DNA of 39,237 nt from an uncultured Oscillospiraceae bacterium (GTDB lineage: Bacteria; Bacillota; Clostridia; Oscillospirales; Oscillospiraceae). The notes under the pieces were generated by a model. The model worked only from the letters and a program-made list of their open reading frames with translations, ran no database searches and was not told the DNA's origin. Shown here piece after piece: positions 16,990 through 24,873 of this stretch. The stretch lies in the NCBI GenBank assembly GCA_934565415.1, contig CAKTHQ010000021.1, positions 1-39,237 of the forward strand, given 5' to 3'. The position numbers and the translations under genes are program-made. Each line of letters begins with the position of its first letter. The first letter of the stretch is position 1.

Positions 16990-18297
16990 ATGCAGTATAT
17001 AAAATTGCAGCTTGGATGTTTGTTGGTAATCGCCTACATTGAAATCACCTATGTTAAGGTGGCCATTCAAAGTAAGATTCCCTGCAATCGCCTGTTTGAC
17101 GGTCTGCTGGCAATAGCTCCCTGGGCGGTATTTTTCGATGGACTCACCGCATGGACGATCAACCATATGGATGTGGTGCCGGATTGGCTGAACCGGGGAG
17201 CCCATCTGCTGTTCTTCCTGTTCATGGACTTGACTATTTTTGTAACAGCCGGATATATGTATGACCAGTTGATTGGGTTCCGGAAGGAAAACAGGCTGCA
17301 GAATATTCTGCTTGCCTTGCCTGGGCTCATTTCCATGGTTCTGATTGCGGCCGGGATTGGGCAATTGGAATACCGGCAGGGAGCCTATACCTTTTACTCT
17401 ACGGGTTTTTCCGTATATGTGGGGTTTGCATCCATTGCATTGTACTATGGCGCCATTGCCTATCTTGCGATTACCAGGCGGCGTTTTCTTTCCAAGGACA
17501 AGGTGCTGGGTACCATGTCTTTTATTGTGATTACCGGAATTATCCTGGTTACGCAAATTCGGTTTCCTGAGGTATTGCTTACTTCCATTTTTCCGACGAT
17601 TCTGCTGCTGGGGATCTACATCGATTTTGAAAATCCGGCTATTATAAAGCTGACGGAATACAACCAGGAAATGGTGGAGGGCTTTGCAACCATGGTGGAA
17701 AGCCGGGATAATAGCACCGGCGGGCACATTAAGCGGACTCGGGCTTTTGTGGATCTGATTCTTCGACAAATGCGGTCGGATAAGCGGTATCGTGAGGCTT
17801 TGAACAAGGACTACTTAATGGATGTAAGCAATGCTGCCCCACTGCATGATATTGGTAAGATTGCCACACCGGACAGTATCCTGCAAAAACCAGGCAGATT
17901 GACAGAAGAGGAGTTTGCCATTATGAAGGAGCACGCCGCCAGGGGCGGCGAGATGATCCAGACGGTGTTCCGAAATTTGGGAGACGCGGATTTTCGAAAA
18001 ATTGCTTATGAGGTTGCCAGATACCACCACGAACGCTACAATGGGAAGGGCTATCCCGAGGGATTGGCCGGGGAAGAGATTCCACTCCACGCCAGGATTA
18101 TGGCTATCGCGGATGTGTTTGATGCTGTTTCCCAGAAGCGCTGCTACCGGGATGCTATGCCATTGGAGGAAAGCTTTGCCATTATCGAAAGGGGTATAGG
18201 AACAGACTTTGACCCAAATTTGGCAAGACTTTTCCTGGATGCAAAAGAAGAGGTCCGGGCAATTGTGGAGCATTCGGATTTTAAAAGGAAGGAATAA
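16990..18297 (+). CDS. Membrane HD-GYP domain protein, putative cyclic dinucleotide phosphodiesterase
   Basis: 435 residues. The N-terminal half has about six to seven hydrophobic helices (5-210), resembling 7TM-type sensor modules. The C-terminal HD-GYP domain (about 222-430) has GGHIKRT (244-250), the HD pair in LHDIGK (285-290), HHERYNGKGYP (346-356) and ARIMAIADVFDA (368-379). All hallmark residues of c-di-GMP-degrading HD-GYP enzymes are present, including the GYP triad, but activity is unproven. ATG 16990 is the first start downstream of the promoter; AAGGAAG lies about 13 bases upstream, longer than usual. No receiver domain or partner kinase is nearby. Confidence 0.88.
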   Translation: MQYIKLQLGCLLVIAYIEITYVKVAIQSKIPCNRLFDGLLAIAPWAVFFDGLTAWTINHMDVVPDWLNRGAHLLFFLFMDLTIFVTAGYMYDQLIGFRKENRLQNILLALPGLISMVLIAAGIGQLEYRQGAYTFYSTGFSVYVGFASIALYYGAIAYLAITRRRFLSKDKVLGTMSFIVITGIILVTQIRFPEVLLTSIFPTILLLGIYIDFENPAIIKLTEYNQEMVEGFATMVESRDNSTGGHIKRTRAFVDLILRQMRSDKRYREALNKDYLMDVSNAAPLHDIGKIATPDSILQKPGRLTEEEFAIMKEHAARGGEMIQTVFRNLGDADFRKIAYEVARYHHERYNGKGYPEGLAGEEIPLHARIMAIADVFDAVSQKRCYRDAMPLEESFAIIERGIGTDFDPNLARLFLDAKEEVRAIVEHSDFKRKE

Positions 18298-18340
18298 AAA
18301 ACTGCCGTCTTGTGAGGGTATTACCTTACAAGACGGCAGT
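18296..18340 (-). terminator. Terminator of the znu-trmO operon, shared by the convergent HD-GYP gene
   Basis: A perfect 13-bp stem, ACTGCCGTCTTGT (18301-18313) with ACAAGACGGCAGT (18328-18340). On the minus strand it is followed by TTTTT; on the plus strand there is no U tract, but the stem may still block the convergent transcript. Confidence 0.85.
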
Positions 18341-18350
18341 TGCTGTAGAA

Positions 18351-19043
18351 TTACGCTTTAAGCCGGATTACTTCCGTTACGGTCAGCTGATCCTCCTCCA
18401 CGGTAAAGTGGATATCAAAACCCGCAAATTGCAGCCCATAGATCCGCCCGGGCTTACGCTGATAGGAGGGCCTGGGATCGTGGGACAGAACACCGATAGC
18501 GGCATCCCGCTTTTCCGTTGGCAGCAGTTCCAGAAGAGCCTGGGGGAAGTTTACCTTTAACAGAAAATTACCTACGCGGTCCGTAAAGCCGCCAATAGCC
18601 ATTTCCTTTGCATCGCTGTAAGGAATGTAGGGCTTGATGTCGAAAATGGGAGTCCCGTCCATCAGGTCTGCACCGCCAACAACCAGACAATCCCCAAATT
18701 CTTTGGTGTGGCGTACTTCAATAAGCTTTACGCAGGATAGGGCCAGATTGTTTGGCCGGAACGGGGAGCGGGTAGCGAATACCCCCATACGGGTATTTCC
18801 CCCCAGCCGGGGCGGACGGACCGTAGGGGACCAGCCCTCCCGGACCGCCTGGGAAAACTGCCAGATGAGCCACAGGTGGGAGAACTCTTCAATCCCACGC
18901 AGAGCATCCGGATTTCGGAATTCCGGCTCAAACACAATGAGGCTCTGTAGCTCTTCCACAAGGCCGCTCTGTCTGGGAATGCCGAACTTGGTTGGAAAGT
19001 CGGAATGCATCCGGGCAATCACTTGAATTTCCGTCTTTTCCAT
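18351..19043 (-). CDS. trmO: tRNA N6-threonylcarbamoyladenosine methyltransferase TrmO (TsaA/YaeB)
   Basis: 230 residues. Adds a methyl group from SAM to t6A37 of certain tRNAs. The N-terminal TsaA beta-barrel domain (about 5-140) has FGIPRQSGLVEE, FSHLWLIWQF, RLGGNTRMGVFATRSPFRPN and DGTPIFDIKPYIPYSD. The C-terminal part ends with the DPRPSYQRKPGRIYG signature. The start is ATG 19043 with AAGGAA 9 bases before it; a TTG two codons upstream overlaps the znuB stop and has poor spacing. It is the last gene of the znu operon, 2 bases after znuB. No functional link to zinc is obvious. Confidence 0.9.
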   Translation of the reverse strand: MEKTEIQVIARMHSDFPTKFGIPRQSGLVEELQSLIVFEPEFRNPDALRGIEEFSHLWLIWQFSQAVREGWSPTVRPPRLGGNTRMGVFATRSPFRPNNLALSCVKLIEVRHTKEFGDCLVVGGADLMDGTPIFDIKPYIPYSDAKEMAIGGFTDRVGNFLLKVNFPQALLELLPTEKRDAAIGVLSHDPRPSYQRKPGRIYGLQFAGFDIHFTVEEDQLTVTEVIRLKA

Positions 19044-19045
19044 GC

Positions 19046-19885
19046 TCAAGCGTTCCTTCCCCGGAACCCATAGGTTACCGTAAAAATAAGGGTCAAAATC
19101 AGGCTGATGGCTGCACCGGCAGAACAGCCAAAGCTATAAGAGACGCAAAGCCCCAAAATTCCGGCGGCCAGTGCGAACACAATGGCATACAGGTGATATT
19201 GCTTTTGGTTTCGAGCCAGGTTTCGGGAGGCGGCACCGGGGAGCACCAGCAGGGAATTGAGGATCAGCAGTCCCATGCTGGAAATGGACAGAGTGACCAC
19301 CACCGCAATGACTACGGTGAAAAGGGTTTGGGACAGGTCTACCGGGATACCCCGGGAAGCTGCCAGCTGGGGATGCACTGCCGACAGGGTCAACCGGTTG
19401 GCTTCCAGGCACCAGAAGACCAGCACCGCCACCAGTACCACTGCCAGCCCGCCGATTTCCCCGGGGGTAATGGACAGCACATCCCCGATCAGGTATTTGT
19501 TGTACTTGGTAAAGCTGCCGCCGCCTACCGTAGCCACCAGGATACCCAGGGCCACCGCGGCGCTGGAGAAAACACCGATCAGCGTATCGGAGGCCTGATT
19601 GCTCCCCCGACGGATGTAGGAAAACAGCAGTGCGAACACAATGCTGAACCCCACCGCAGCCCAGGTGGGGGCAGCAATTCCCAAAATGGAACCAATGGCG
19701 ATACCGGTAAAGGCAGAATGCCCCAGAGCATCGGAAAAGAAGCTCATATGTCCGGTAACAATCATGGTGGAGAGAATACCGAAGAGAGGGGCCATCAAAA
19801 GAAGCGCCAACAGGGCGTTTTTCATAAAGTTCCACTGCAGCATTTCGATAGGCAGGATATTGCAGATTGCGTACCAAAGGCTCAT
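19046..19885 (-). CDS. znuB: Metal (zinc/manganese) ABC transporter permease
   Basis: 279 residues, ABC-3 family, with about eight membrane helices. Typical segments: MAPLFGILSTMIVTGHMSFFSDALGHSAFTGIAIG (written here in motif form; residues 30-65), ALGILVATVG, YLIGDVLSIT, and the cytoplasmic-loop region near LEANRLTLSAVHPQLAASRGI. It forms the membrane channel that imports the metal delivered by the solute-binding lipoprotein. ATG 19885 overlaps the ATPase stop by 4 bases, with an AGGAGG just upstream. Zinc is inferred from the His-rich loop of the binding protein. Confidence 0.92.
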   Translation of the reverse strand: MSLWYAICNILPIEMLQWNFMKNALLALLLMAPLFGILSTMIVTGHMSFFSDALGHSAFTGIAIGSILGIAAPTWAAVGFSIVFALLFSYIRRGSNQASDTLIGVFSSAAVALGILVATVGGGSFTKYNKYLIGDVLSITPGEIGGLAVVLVAVLVFWCLEANRLTLSAVHPQLAASRGIPVDLSQTLFTVVIAVVVTLSISSMGLLILNSLLVLPGAASRNLARNQKQYHLYAIVFALAAGILGLCVSYSFGCSAGAAISLILTLIFTVTYGFRGRNA

Positions 19886-20634
19886 AGTGCCCCTCCTTTC
19901 ATGTGGAAAATTTCCTGGAAGGCCTGGGATTCCAAAACCTCCACAGGCGTTCCTTTGGCCCTGACTGTTCCGTCGATCAATACTACCTGGTCGGCATACT
20001 GGGGCAGCATGGAAAAATCATGGGTGGTCATCAGAATGGACAGGTCGTAATTCTTTCGGATTTCATCTAACATATCCATCAAGGTTGTCATCCCCTCTAC
20101 ATCCACGCCGGAGAGAGGCTCGTCCAGAATCAAAATATTGGGCATGGGCTCCAACGCCAGGGCCAGCAAAACCCGCTGCAGTTCTCCGCCGGAGAGGGTG
20201 CCTACCCGTTTGTCAATCAAATCTACCCCATGAACCCGGTCCAGGCAATCCAGTATTGTCTGCTTCATAGCCTTGGAAACGCCCAGAAAGGCAGGCCGTT
20301 TGGACATACAGCAAGCAAACAGGTCTGCCACGCTCAGCGGTTCTCCCGGGTCAAAGCTGGGGCTTTGGGGAACATAGCCGATTCTGGGCTTGTGGCTCCG
20401 TTTTCCGGGCTCGGAAAAGGCAATGATACCGCTGTAAGCCCGTTGCCCCAGAATGGCTTTCAAAAATGTGCTTTTTCCGGCGCCATTGGGCCCAATCAGT
20501 GCAACCATCTCTCCGCAGTGGACGTGCAGATTGATGTCCCGCAAAATTTCATTGGAGCCGATTTTAACACCCAGATTTTCCACCCGCAGGCAGCAGGCAT
20601 GGCCGCAGGAGCCGCCATAGTGCATTTCGTTCAT
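19882..20634 (-). CDS. znuC: Metal (zinc/manganese) ABC transporter ATP-binding protein
   Basis: 250 residues. Walker A GPNGAGKST (48-56), Q-loop PQSPSFDPGEP, signature LSGGELQRV, Walker B ILILDEPLSGVD, and H-loop TTHDFS. It energises import by the partner permease. Before the ABC domain there is a 15-residue extension with CGHACC (residues 10-15), unusual for ZnuC and able to bind a metal. The last four bases overlap znuB and the first four overlap znuA. Confidence 0.92.
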   Translation of the reverse strand: MNEMHYGGSCGHACCLRVENLGVKIGSNEILRDINLHVHCGEMVALIGPNGAGKSTFLKAILGQRAYSGIIAFSEPGKRSHKPRIGYVPQSPSFDPGEPLSVADLFACCMSKRPAFLGVSKAMKQTILDCLDRVHGVDLIDKRVGTLSGGELQRVLLALALEPMPNILILDEPLSGVDVEGMTTLMDMLDEIRKNYDLSILMTTHDFSMLPQYADQVVLIDGTVRAKGTPVEVLESQAFQEIFHMKGGAL

Positions 20635-21506
20635 TGCAACGCCTCCTTAATGGCAGTTAAGTTGTTGTACATGGCCTCAAAATAGCTTTCTCCGGCTATG
20701 GCCATATCCAGAGTGAAGATTTTTGCACCGGTTTCCGCACAAATGATCTTGGCAGCAGCGGAACTGCCATTTTTTTCTACGAAAATGGCAGGAAGCTCAT
20801 TGGCGCGGACCAATTGTATCAGCTGAATCAAATCCTTGGCAGAGGCTTCACTCCCGGATTCCTCCTCTACTGCTGCCAGAATATCCAACTGGAAGGCCTG
20901 AGCAAAATAAGCAAAGCCATCATGGAAGGTAATGAGCTTTCGGCAGGAAAGATCCTTCAGGGTTCTGTTTCCGTAGGCTTCCAGTTCACTCAGCTGCTGC
21001 AGCAGGGGGGAGAGGTTCTTTTGAAATTGACTGCTGTACTGGGGATATTTTTGGCTAAGCCCTTGGCAGATGTTTTGGGCCATTATTGCGGCATTCCGGG
21101 GGTCCAGCCAGAAGTGGGGGTCGTGCTCGTGCCCTTCGTGGCCCTCCTCCTCGTCGTGTTGATGTTCTTCTCCCTCCAGCAGGGAAATGCCGGAGGATGC
21201 ATCAATGGTTTTGCTGGGGTCTAAGATGTCCTCCATAAATTCTTCCAATCCGCCGCCGGAAATCACAATGGTTTCGGCCCCCTCGGCCTGCTTTACCTGA
21301 TCTACGTTCAGCGAGTAGTCGTGCAGACAGGAAACAGATTGGGTAATTAGCCGTCCAACCGTCAGAGGGGTTCCGTCACAAAGGGTCTGGGTAAATTCAT
21401 AAACGGGCAGGGTTGTGGCGGTGATCTGCGAAGCGGAAGTGTGTTCCGCACAGCCGCAAAATAAAATGAGGAGGATTCCCCAAAGAAACAAAAGCTTTTT
21501 TCTCAT
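20631..21506 (-). CDS. znuA: Zinc ABC transporter substrate-binding lipoprotein (ZnuA/AdcA type)
   Basis: 291 residues. Lipoprotein signal: MRKK, hydrophobic core, FCGC with Cys19 as the likely lipidated residue. Cluster A-I fold with the expected metal ligands: His in SCLHDYSLN (near 62), His in DPHFWLDPRN (near 132) and His in TFHDGFAYF (near 197). Between the first two is a mobile His-rich acidic loop (about 112-130, EHQHDEEEGHEGHEHD), the hallmark of zinc rather than manganese binding proteins. It is the first gene of the znuA-znuC-znuB-trmO operon, with a TTGACA promoter whose -10 overlaps a perfect palindrome. Confidence 0.93.
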   Translation of the reverse strand: MRKKLLFLWGILLILFCGCAEHTSASQITATTLPVYEFTQTLCDGTPLTVGRLITQSVSCLHDYSLNVDQVKQAEGAETIVISGGGLEEFMEDILDPSKTIDASSGISLLEGEEHQHDEEEGHEGHEHDPHFWLDPRNAAIMAQNICQGLSQKYPQYSSQFQKNLSPLLQQLSELEAYGNRTLKDLSCRKLITFHDGFAYFAQAFQLDILAAVEEESGSEASAKDLIQLIQLVRANELPAIFVEKNGSSAAAKIICAETGAKIFTLDMAIAGESYFEAMYNNLTAIKEALQ

Positions 21507-21523
21507 TCAATCGCCTACTTTTA

Positions 21524-21559
21524 TAGAACGTTCTACTACCAGAATACCACATTTGTCAA
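21524..21559 (-). promoter_or_regulatory. znuA promoter with overlapping palindromic operator candidate
   Basis: On the minus strand, perfect -35 TTGACA (21559-21554), 18-base spacer, -10 TAGAAC (21535-21530). The -10 is half of the perfect 12-base palindrome TAGAACGTTCTA (21524-21535), so a bound repressor would block polymerase. Zur control is a guess; the site is not the Bacillus Zur or LexA consensus. Confidence 0.55.
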
Positions 21560-21571
21560 GCTGCTGCCAAC

Positions 21572-21598
21572 AAAAAACGCCCTGCAAAAAGCAGGACG
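21572..21598 (-). terminator. Terminator of the 76-residue protein gene
   Basis: On the minus strand, CGTCCTGC (21598-21591) pairs with GCAGGGCG (21585-21578), one mismatch, loop TTTTT, followed by TTTTTT. It lies immediately upstream of the znuA promoter. Confidence 0.8.
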
Positions 21599-21613
21599 TT
21601 TGTAGGCGGGCAA

Positions 21614-21844
21614 TCAGTGCTTTTCGGTCCAGTCTGCAACCTTGGTCTTTGCCAGGCGCAGAATGTCTTCAGTGGGGTACGGGGAAGCCTCGCCGCCAGA
21701 TACATACAGGAAGTAAAGACCGCCCTCGGTCTGATACAGGCACTCCTCGTAACCGGCAGGATCACCCAGGTTACCGCAGGTATACTTCTTGATGAGGGTA
21801 GAAGTTTCGGTATCGTATTCCTTCTTGCAGATGATCTTTTTCAT
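21614..21844 (-). CDS. Small hypothetical protein, 76 residues
   Basis: Opens MKKIICKKEYDTETSTLIKK, followed by YTCGNLGDPAGYEECLYQTEGGLYFLY and a helical end (EDILRLAKTKVADW). No membrane segment or signal peptide. The YDTETSxLI start and the GGLYFLY strand recall small hypothetical proteins common in clostridia and their mobile elements, but I assign no function. Three cysteines (6, 23, 35). Start ATG 21844 with AGGAGG 8 bases upstream; the 11 codons upstream in the frame lack support. It has its own promoter and a strong terminator, so it is a real monocistronic gene. Confidence 0.8.
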   Translation of the reverse strand: MKKIICKKEYDTETSTLIKKYTCGNLGDPAGYEECLYQTEGGLYFLYVSGGEASPYPTEDILRLAKTKVADWTEKH

Positions 21845-21879
21845 GGAACAAGCCTCCTTTCCTTGGCGCTCTCCCATAT

Positions 21880-21907
21880 ATTATACATGGAATAATTGGG
21901 AAATCAA
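21880..21907 (-). promoter_or_regulatory. Sigma-A promoter of the 76-residue protein gene
   Basis: On the minus strand, -35 TTGATT (21907-21902), 16-base spacer, perfect -10 TATAAT (21885-21880). Confidence 0.7.
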
Positions 21908-21976
21908 GTGAAAAGTGTGATGAAAGCGAAACATTTCCTAAAAATTGGAGGATTCCAAAAGAATCAAACATCCTAT

Positions 21977-21992
21977 TTGTGACATATCACAG
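21977..21992. promoter_or_regulatory. CRP/FNR- or Rex-like palindrome (TGTGA-CATA-TCACA)
   Basis: A perfect 14-base palindrome at 21978-21991, in the gap between the end of the aromatic operon and the 76-residue protein gene, about 70 bases upstream of that gene's -35. The half-sites fit CRP or Rex, but the 4-base spacing is shorter than in either standard site. The rest of 21908-22064 holds no other feature I can support; no clear terminator for the aromatic operon is seen there. Confidence 0.4.
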
Positions 21993-22064
21993 CACTTTGC
22001 ACAAAAGAAAAGAAGGGCTTTCTGGAGTAATTCTATGATTTTCTGTTGGGAAAATACCGTACGG

Positions 22065-22505
22065 TTATTTGGTTTGTTCGCAACACTCCTTCAAATACAC
22101 CATGGCTTCCCGGTATCCGGCAAACCCGTGACCTTTGATGGTTTTGATGCAGGCCATCCCGGCGTAGGAGATTTGCCGGAAGGATTCCCGGGCATCTACA
22201 TCGGAAATATGAACCTCTACCGCAGGGATGGATACGGCCTTCAGGGCATCCAGAATGGCAACGCTGGTGTGAGTATAGGCGGCAGGGTTGATGACGATGC
22301 CGTCGATCTTCCCATAAGCCCATTGAATTTTATCCACCAGATCCCCTTCATGGTTGGATTGATAGCATTCCAGATCGACTCCCAGCTCCCGGGCGGCTTC
22401 TTCCAGCAGCGCAATCAGGTCCGCGTAGGTGTTCTTTCCGTAGATCCCTGGCTCCCGGATCCCCAGCATATTGAGATTTGGTCCGTTGATGACGAGAATT
22501 TTCAT
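22065..22505 (-). CDS. aroQ: Type II 3-dehydroquinate dehydratase
   Basis: 146 residues, the usual length. Converts 3-dehydroquinate to 3-dehydroshikimate. Visible: NGPNLNMLGIREPGIYG (8-24, with the catalytic Tyr at 22 and flexible loop Arg at 17), SNHEGDLVDKI (49-59), NPAAYTHTSVAI and EVHISDVDARESFR, all active-site motifs of the dodecameric type II enzyme. Last gene of the operon; its ATG overlaps the stop of the upstream fusion gene by 4 bases. Confidence 0.96.
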   Translation of the reverse strand: MKILVINGPNLNMLGIREPGIYGKNTYADLIALLEEAARELGVDLECYQSNHEGDLVDKIQWAYGKIDGIVINPAAYTHTSVAILDALKAVSIPAVEVHISDVDARESFRQISYAGMACIKTIKGHGFAGYREAMVYLKECCEQTK

Positions 22506-23728
22506 ATCTGTTCCTCCAAAATGCGGATGATTTGCATGGCGGTATCTTGGGGACTGCCGCTGTTTTCAACCGTAAAATCGGCAAAGGCATTGTATAGCGG
22601 GGCTCGTTTTTGATACATCTCGGAAAGCTTTCCCGATTGAGATAGAGGCCGCCCAGCTGTGGGCAACAGGGAAAGGTCCCGCCTGAGCCAGAAAATGGTG
22701 CCGTTCCGGTGCAGTTTTTCGTAGTTTTCCGGGATTGTCACACAGCCGCCGCCGGTGGCGATGACCTTACCGGAGCCTTTGCCCAATTCCAGCAGAGTTT
22801 GGCTTTCCAGGGCGCGGAAGGCAGCTTCTCCTTCCTGGGGGATGATCTCTGTGATAGGCCGCTGGGCGTTTTCCTCCAGTACGGCGTCTGCATCCAGAAA
22901 GGGGCGGGAAAGAAGCTGGGAAAGGTGGGTTCCCACGGTGGTTTTCCCACACCCGGGCATACCGATCAGGATAATATTCTCCATCTGACTGCGGAGTTTC
23001 CGATAAATGGTATCGATTACAGAATCTTCAATGGGTGACCCGGTGAACCATTCGGCGCTTTCCTTTGCCTGGGCTACCAGCATTTGGAGACCATTTACGG
23101 CGGGAAGCCCCAGTGCTTCGGCTTGCAATAGAATTTTGGTCCTGGCAGGATTATACACCAGGTCCAGTACGCCCTCCAGGTGAGGAAAAATGGACAGGTC
23201 GCCAATGGCAGCTCCTTCCACGTTGGGATACATTCCCAGAGGGGTGGCGTTGACGATCAGGGCGGCGTCCAGATGCCGGTCCAGATTCTGATAGTTGTTT
23301 TCCCCGGTTCGGGATACGGCAATGACCTGGGCACCATGCTCTTTTAAAACGGCACAGACGGTGTTGGAGGCTCCGCCGCTGCCGCAAACCAAGGCCTTTT
23401 TCCCGAAGATATCTATGCCGATGGACGCAAGCGTGGTTTCAAAACCAAAATAATCTGTATTGTGGCCGATTAACTTTCCGCCTCTTCGGACGATGGTATT
23501 GACTGCCCCCAGCGTTTTTGCCCGGGGAGAGAGCTCGTCCAAATAGGGGATCACATCCTTTTTATAAGGGATGGTTACGTTCAGGCCGGTAAAATCCCCG
23601 TGCTTTAGAAAATCCTCCAGTTCCTCTGGTTCTTTTTCAAAAAGGGTGTATTCGTAGCTTCCAAGCTGCCCGTGGATCTGCGGGGAATAGCTGTGTCCCA
23701 GTTTTCTTCCCAGTAAGCCGCATTTCAT
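22502..23728 (-). CDS. aroE-aroK: Bifunctional shikimate dehydrogenase / shikimate kinase (AroE-AroK fusion)
   Basis: 408 residues. Residues 1-246 are AroE: GHSYSPQIHG, NVTIPYKKD (catalytic Lys56), HNTDYFGF (catalytic Asp92), GSGGASNTV (116-124, NADP site), NATPLGMYP and VNGLQMLVAQA. Residues 249-408 are AroK: Walker A GMPGCGKT (256-263), DADAVLE, ATGGGCV, LRRD and RxPLYNAFAD. It carries two consecutive steps plus ATP-dependent phosphorylation to shikimate 3-phosphate. The junction SQMENIILIG shows an internal Met where a separate aroK would start. The first base overlaps the pheA stop (TGATG). Confidence 0.95.
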   Translation of the reverse strand: MKCGLLGRKLGHSYSPQIHGQLGSYEYTLFEKEPEELEDFLKHGDFTGLNVTIPYKKDVIPYLDELSPRAKTLGAVNTIVRRGGKLIGHNTDYFGFETTLASIGIDIFGKKALVCGSGGASNTVCAVLKEHGAQVIAVSRTGENNYQNLDRHLDAALIVNATPLGMYPNVEGAAIGDLSIFPHLEGVLDLVYNPARTKILLQAEALGLPAVNGLQMLVAQAKESAEWFTGSPIEDSVIDTIYRKLRSQMENIILIGMPGCGKTTVGTHLSQLLSRPFLDADAVLEENAQRPITEIIPQEGEAAFRALESQTLLELGKGSGKVIATGGGCVTIPENYEKLHRNGTIFWLRRDLSLLPTAGRPLSQSGKLSEMYQKRAPLYNAFADFTVENSGSPQDTAMQIIRILEEQI

Positions 23729-24870
23729 CAGACCACCTCCGTATAACTGCCAAGGTATTTGAATTCCTCACACAGGTCCTCCAATTCGCACATAAGCTGT
23801 ACAAACTGTTCGGAATAAATGGAGGTCTCCAGGTCGAAGTAGAACATGAACTCGAACTCACGATCTGGGATGGGGCGGGATTCCAGCTTGGTCACGTTGA
23901 TGCCCAGGGTGTAAATACGGGCAAGAACCTTGTATAAGGCGCCGGGCTTGTGGTTCAGCACCATCATAATGCTGGTTTTGTCGGATCCGGGATAGATTTC
24001 CATGTTTTTGCTGATGCAGATAAACCGGGTCCGGTTATTCCCCTTATCCTGGACGGAGGAGGCCAGACACTGCAAATTATAAAGCTCCATGCAGGATCGG
24101 CTGCTGAGAGCCGCTACATCGGTTCTGCCGGAGGAGGCAACCATTTCTGAGGCCATAGCCGTATTGGCGACAGGCACTACATTGACGCCCTTCAGGCTGT
24201 GCAGGAAGGTGGAGCACTGGTTGATGGCTTGCTCATGGGAATAGATTTCTTTAATATCTTCCAGCTTGGCCCCCGGGTTTGCCAGCAGATTGTGGTCAAT
24301 TTTCAGCCGGAAGGTTTTTACAATGTAGAAGTTATGCTGGATCATCAGGTCATAAACTTTCGTAACAGACCCGGCAGTGGAATTTTCAATGGGCAGAATA
24401 CCATATTGGCACATACCCTGGTCAATGGCCTGAAAAACCCCATCGAAGGTTTTGAAATACATAATCATGGGATTGGCGAAGATTTTTTCACAGGCCAGCT
24501 GGGAATAGGCACCCTCTACACCCTGGCAGGCTACCATGGCAGACTGGGGAAACAAGTTGGGTGTTTTCGCAATAGACTGGGTAATGCGCGCGTACAATTT
24601 TCTGGAACCGCCGCTGAGCTTGCTCTGATAGCTGCGGCTTAGCTCAAAAAGCATAGCATATAGGGTCCTGGTATATCCGGCCATTTCCGGACCGGCTTTC
24701 TGTGCCACATCCTGCAGCTTTTCCCGCTCTCGAGCAGGCATCAGAATGGGGAGACCGTGTTCTTTTTTGTATTGGGCCACCTGAGCGGCGATATCCATTC
24801 GGCGGCAGAAGAGCTTTACCAGCTCATCGTCAATTTCGTCAATCTGTTCACGGAGTTCTTTTAAGTCCAT
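23728..24870 (-). CDS. pheA: Bifunctional chorismate mutase / prephenate dehydratase (P-protein)
   Basis: 380 residues. Chorismate mutase domain 1-85 (LREQIDEIDDELVKLFCRRM), prephenate dehydratase domain about 112-288 (QGVEGAYSQLAC, GILPIENSTAGSV, and the catalytic NNRTRF motif at 278-283), ACT domain about 299-373 with KPGALYKVL and LESRP (329-333), the phenylalanine-binding motif for feedback inhibition. It makes phenylpyruvate. It lies 3 bases after aroC and overlaps the next gene by one base. Feedback by Phe on the enzyme would complement the attenuator upstream of the operon. Confidence 0.95.
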   Translation of the reverse strand: MDLKELREQIDEIDDELVKLFCRRMDIAAQVAQYKKEHGLPILMPAREREKLQDVAQKAGPEMAGYTRTLYAMLFELSRSYQSKLSGGSRKLYARITQSIAKTPNLFPQSAMVACQGVEGAYSQLACEKIFANPMIMYFKTFDGVFQAIDQGMCQYGILPIENSTAGSVTKVYDLMIQHNFYIVKTFRLKIDHNLLANPGAKLEDIKEIYSHEQAINQCSTFLHSLKGVNVVPVANTAMASEMVASSGRTDVAALSSRSCMELYNLQCLASSVQDKGNNRTRFICISKNMEIYPGSDKTSIMMVLNHKPGALYKVLARIYTLGINVTKLESRPIPDREFEFMFYFDLETSIYSEQFVQLMCELEDLCEEFKYLGSYTEVV

Positions 24871-24873
24871 GGG

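Noticed and set aside
18992..20050. 352-codon plus-strand frame across trmO and znuB
   Set aside because: It crosses two clear minus-strand genes and has composition typical of a shadow frame.
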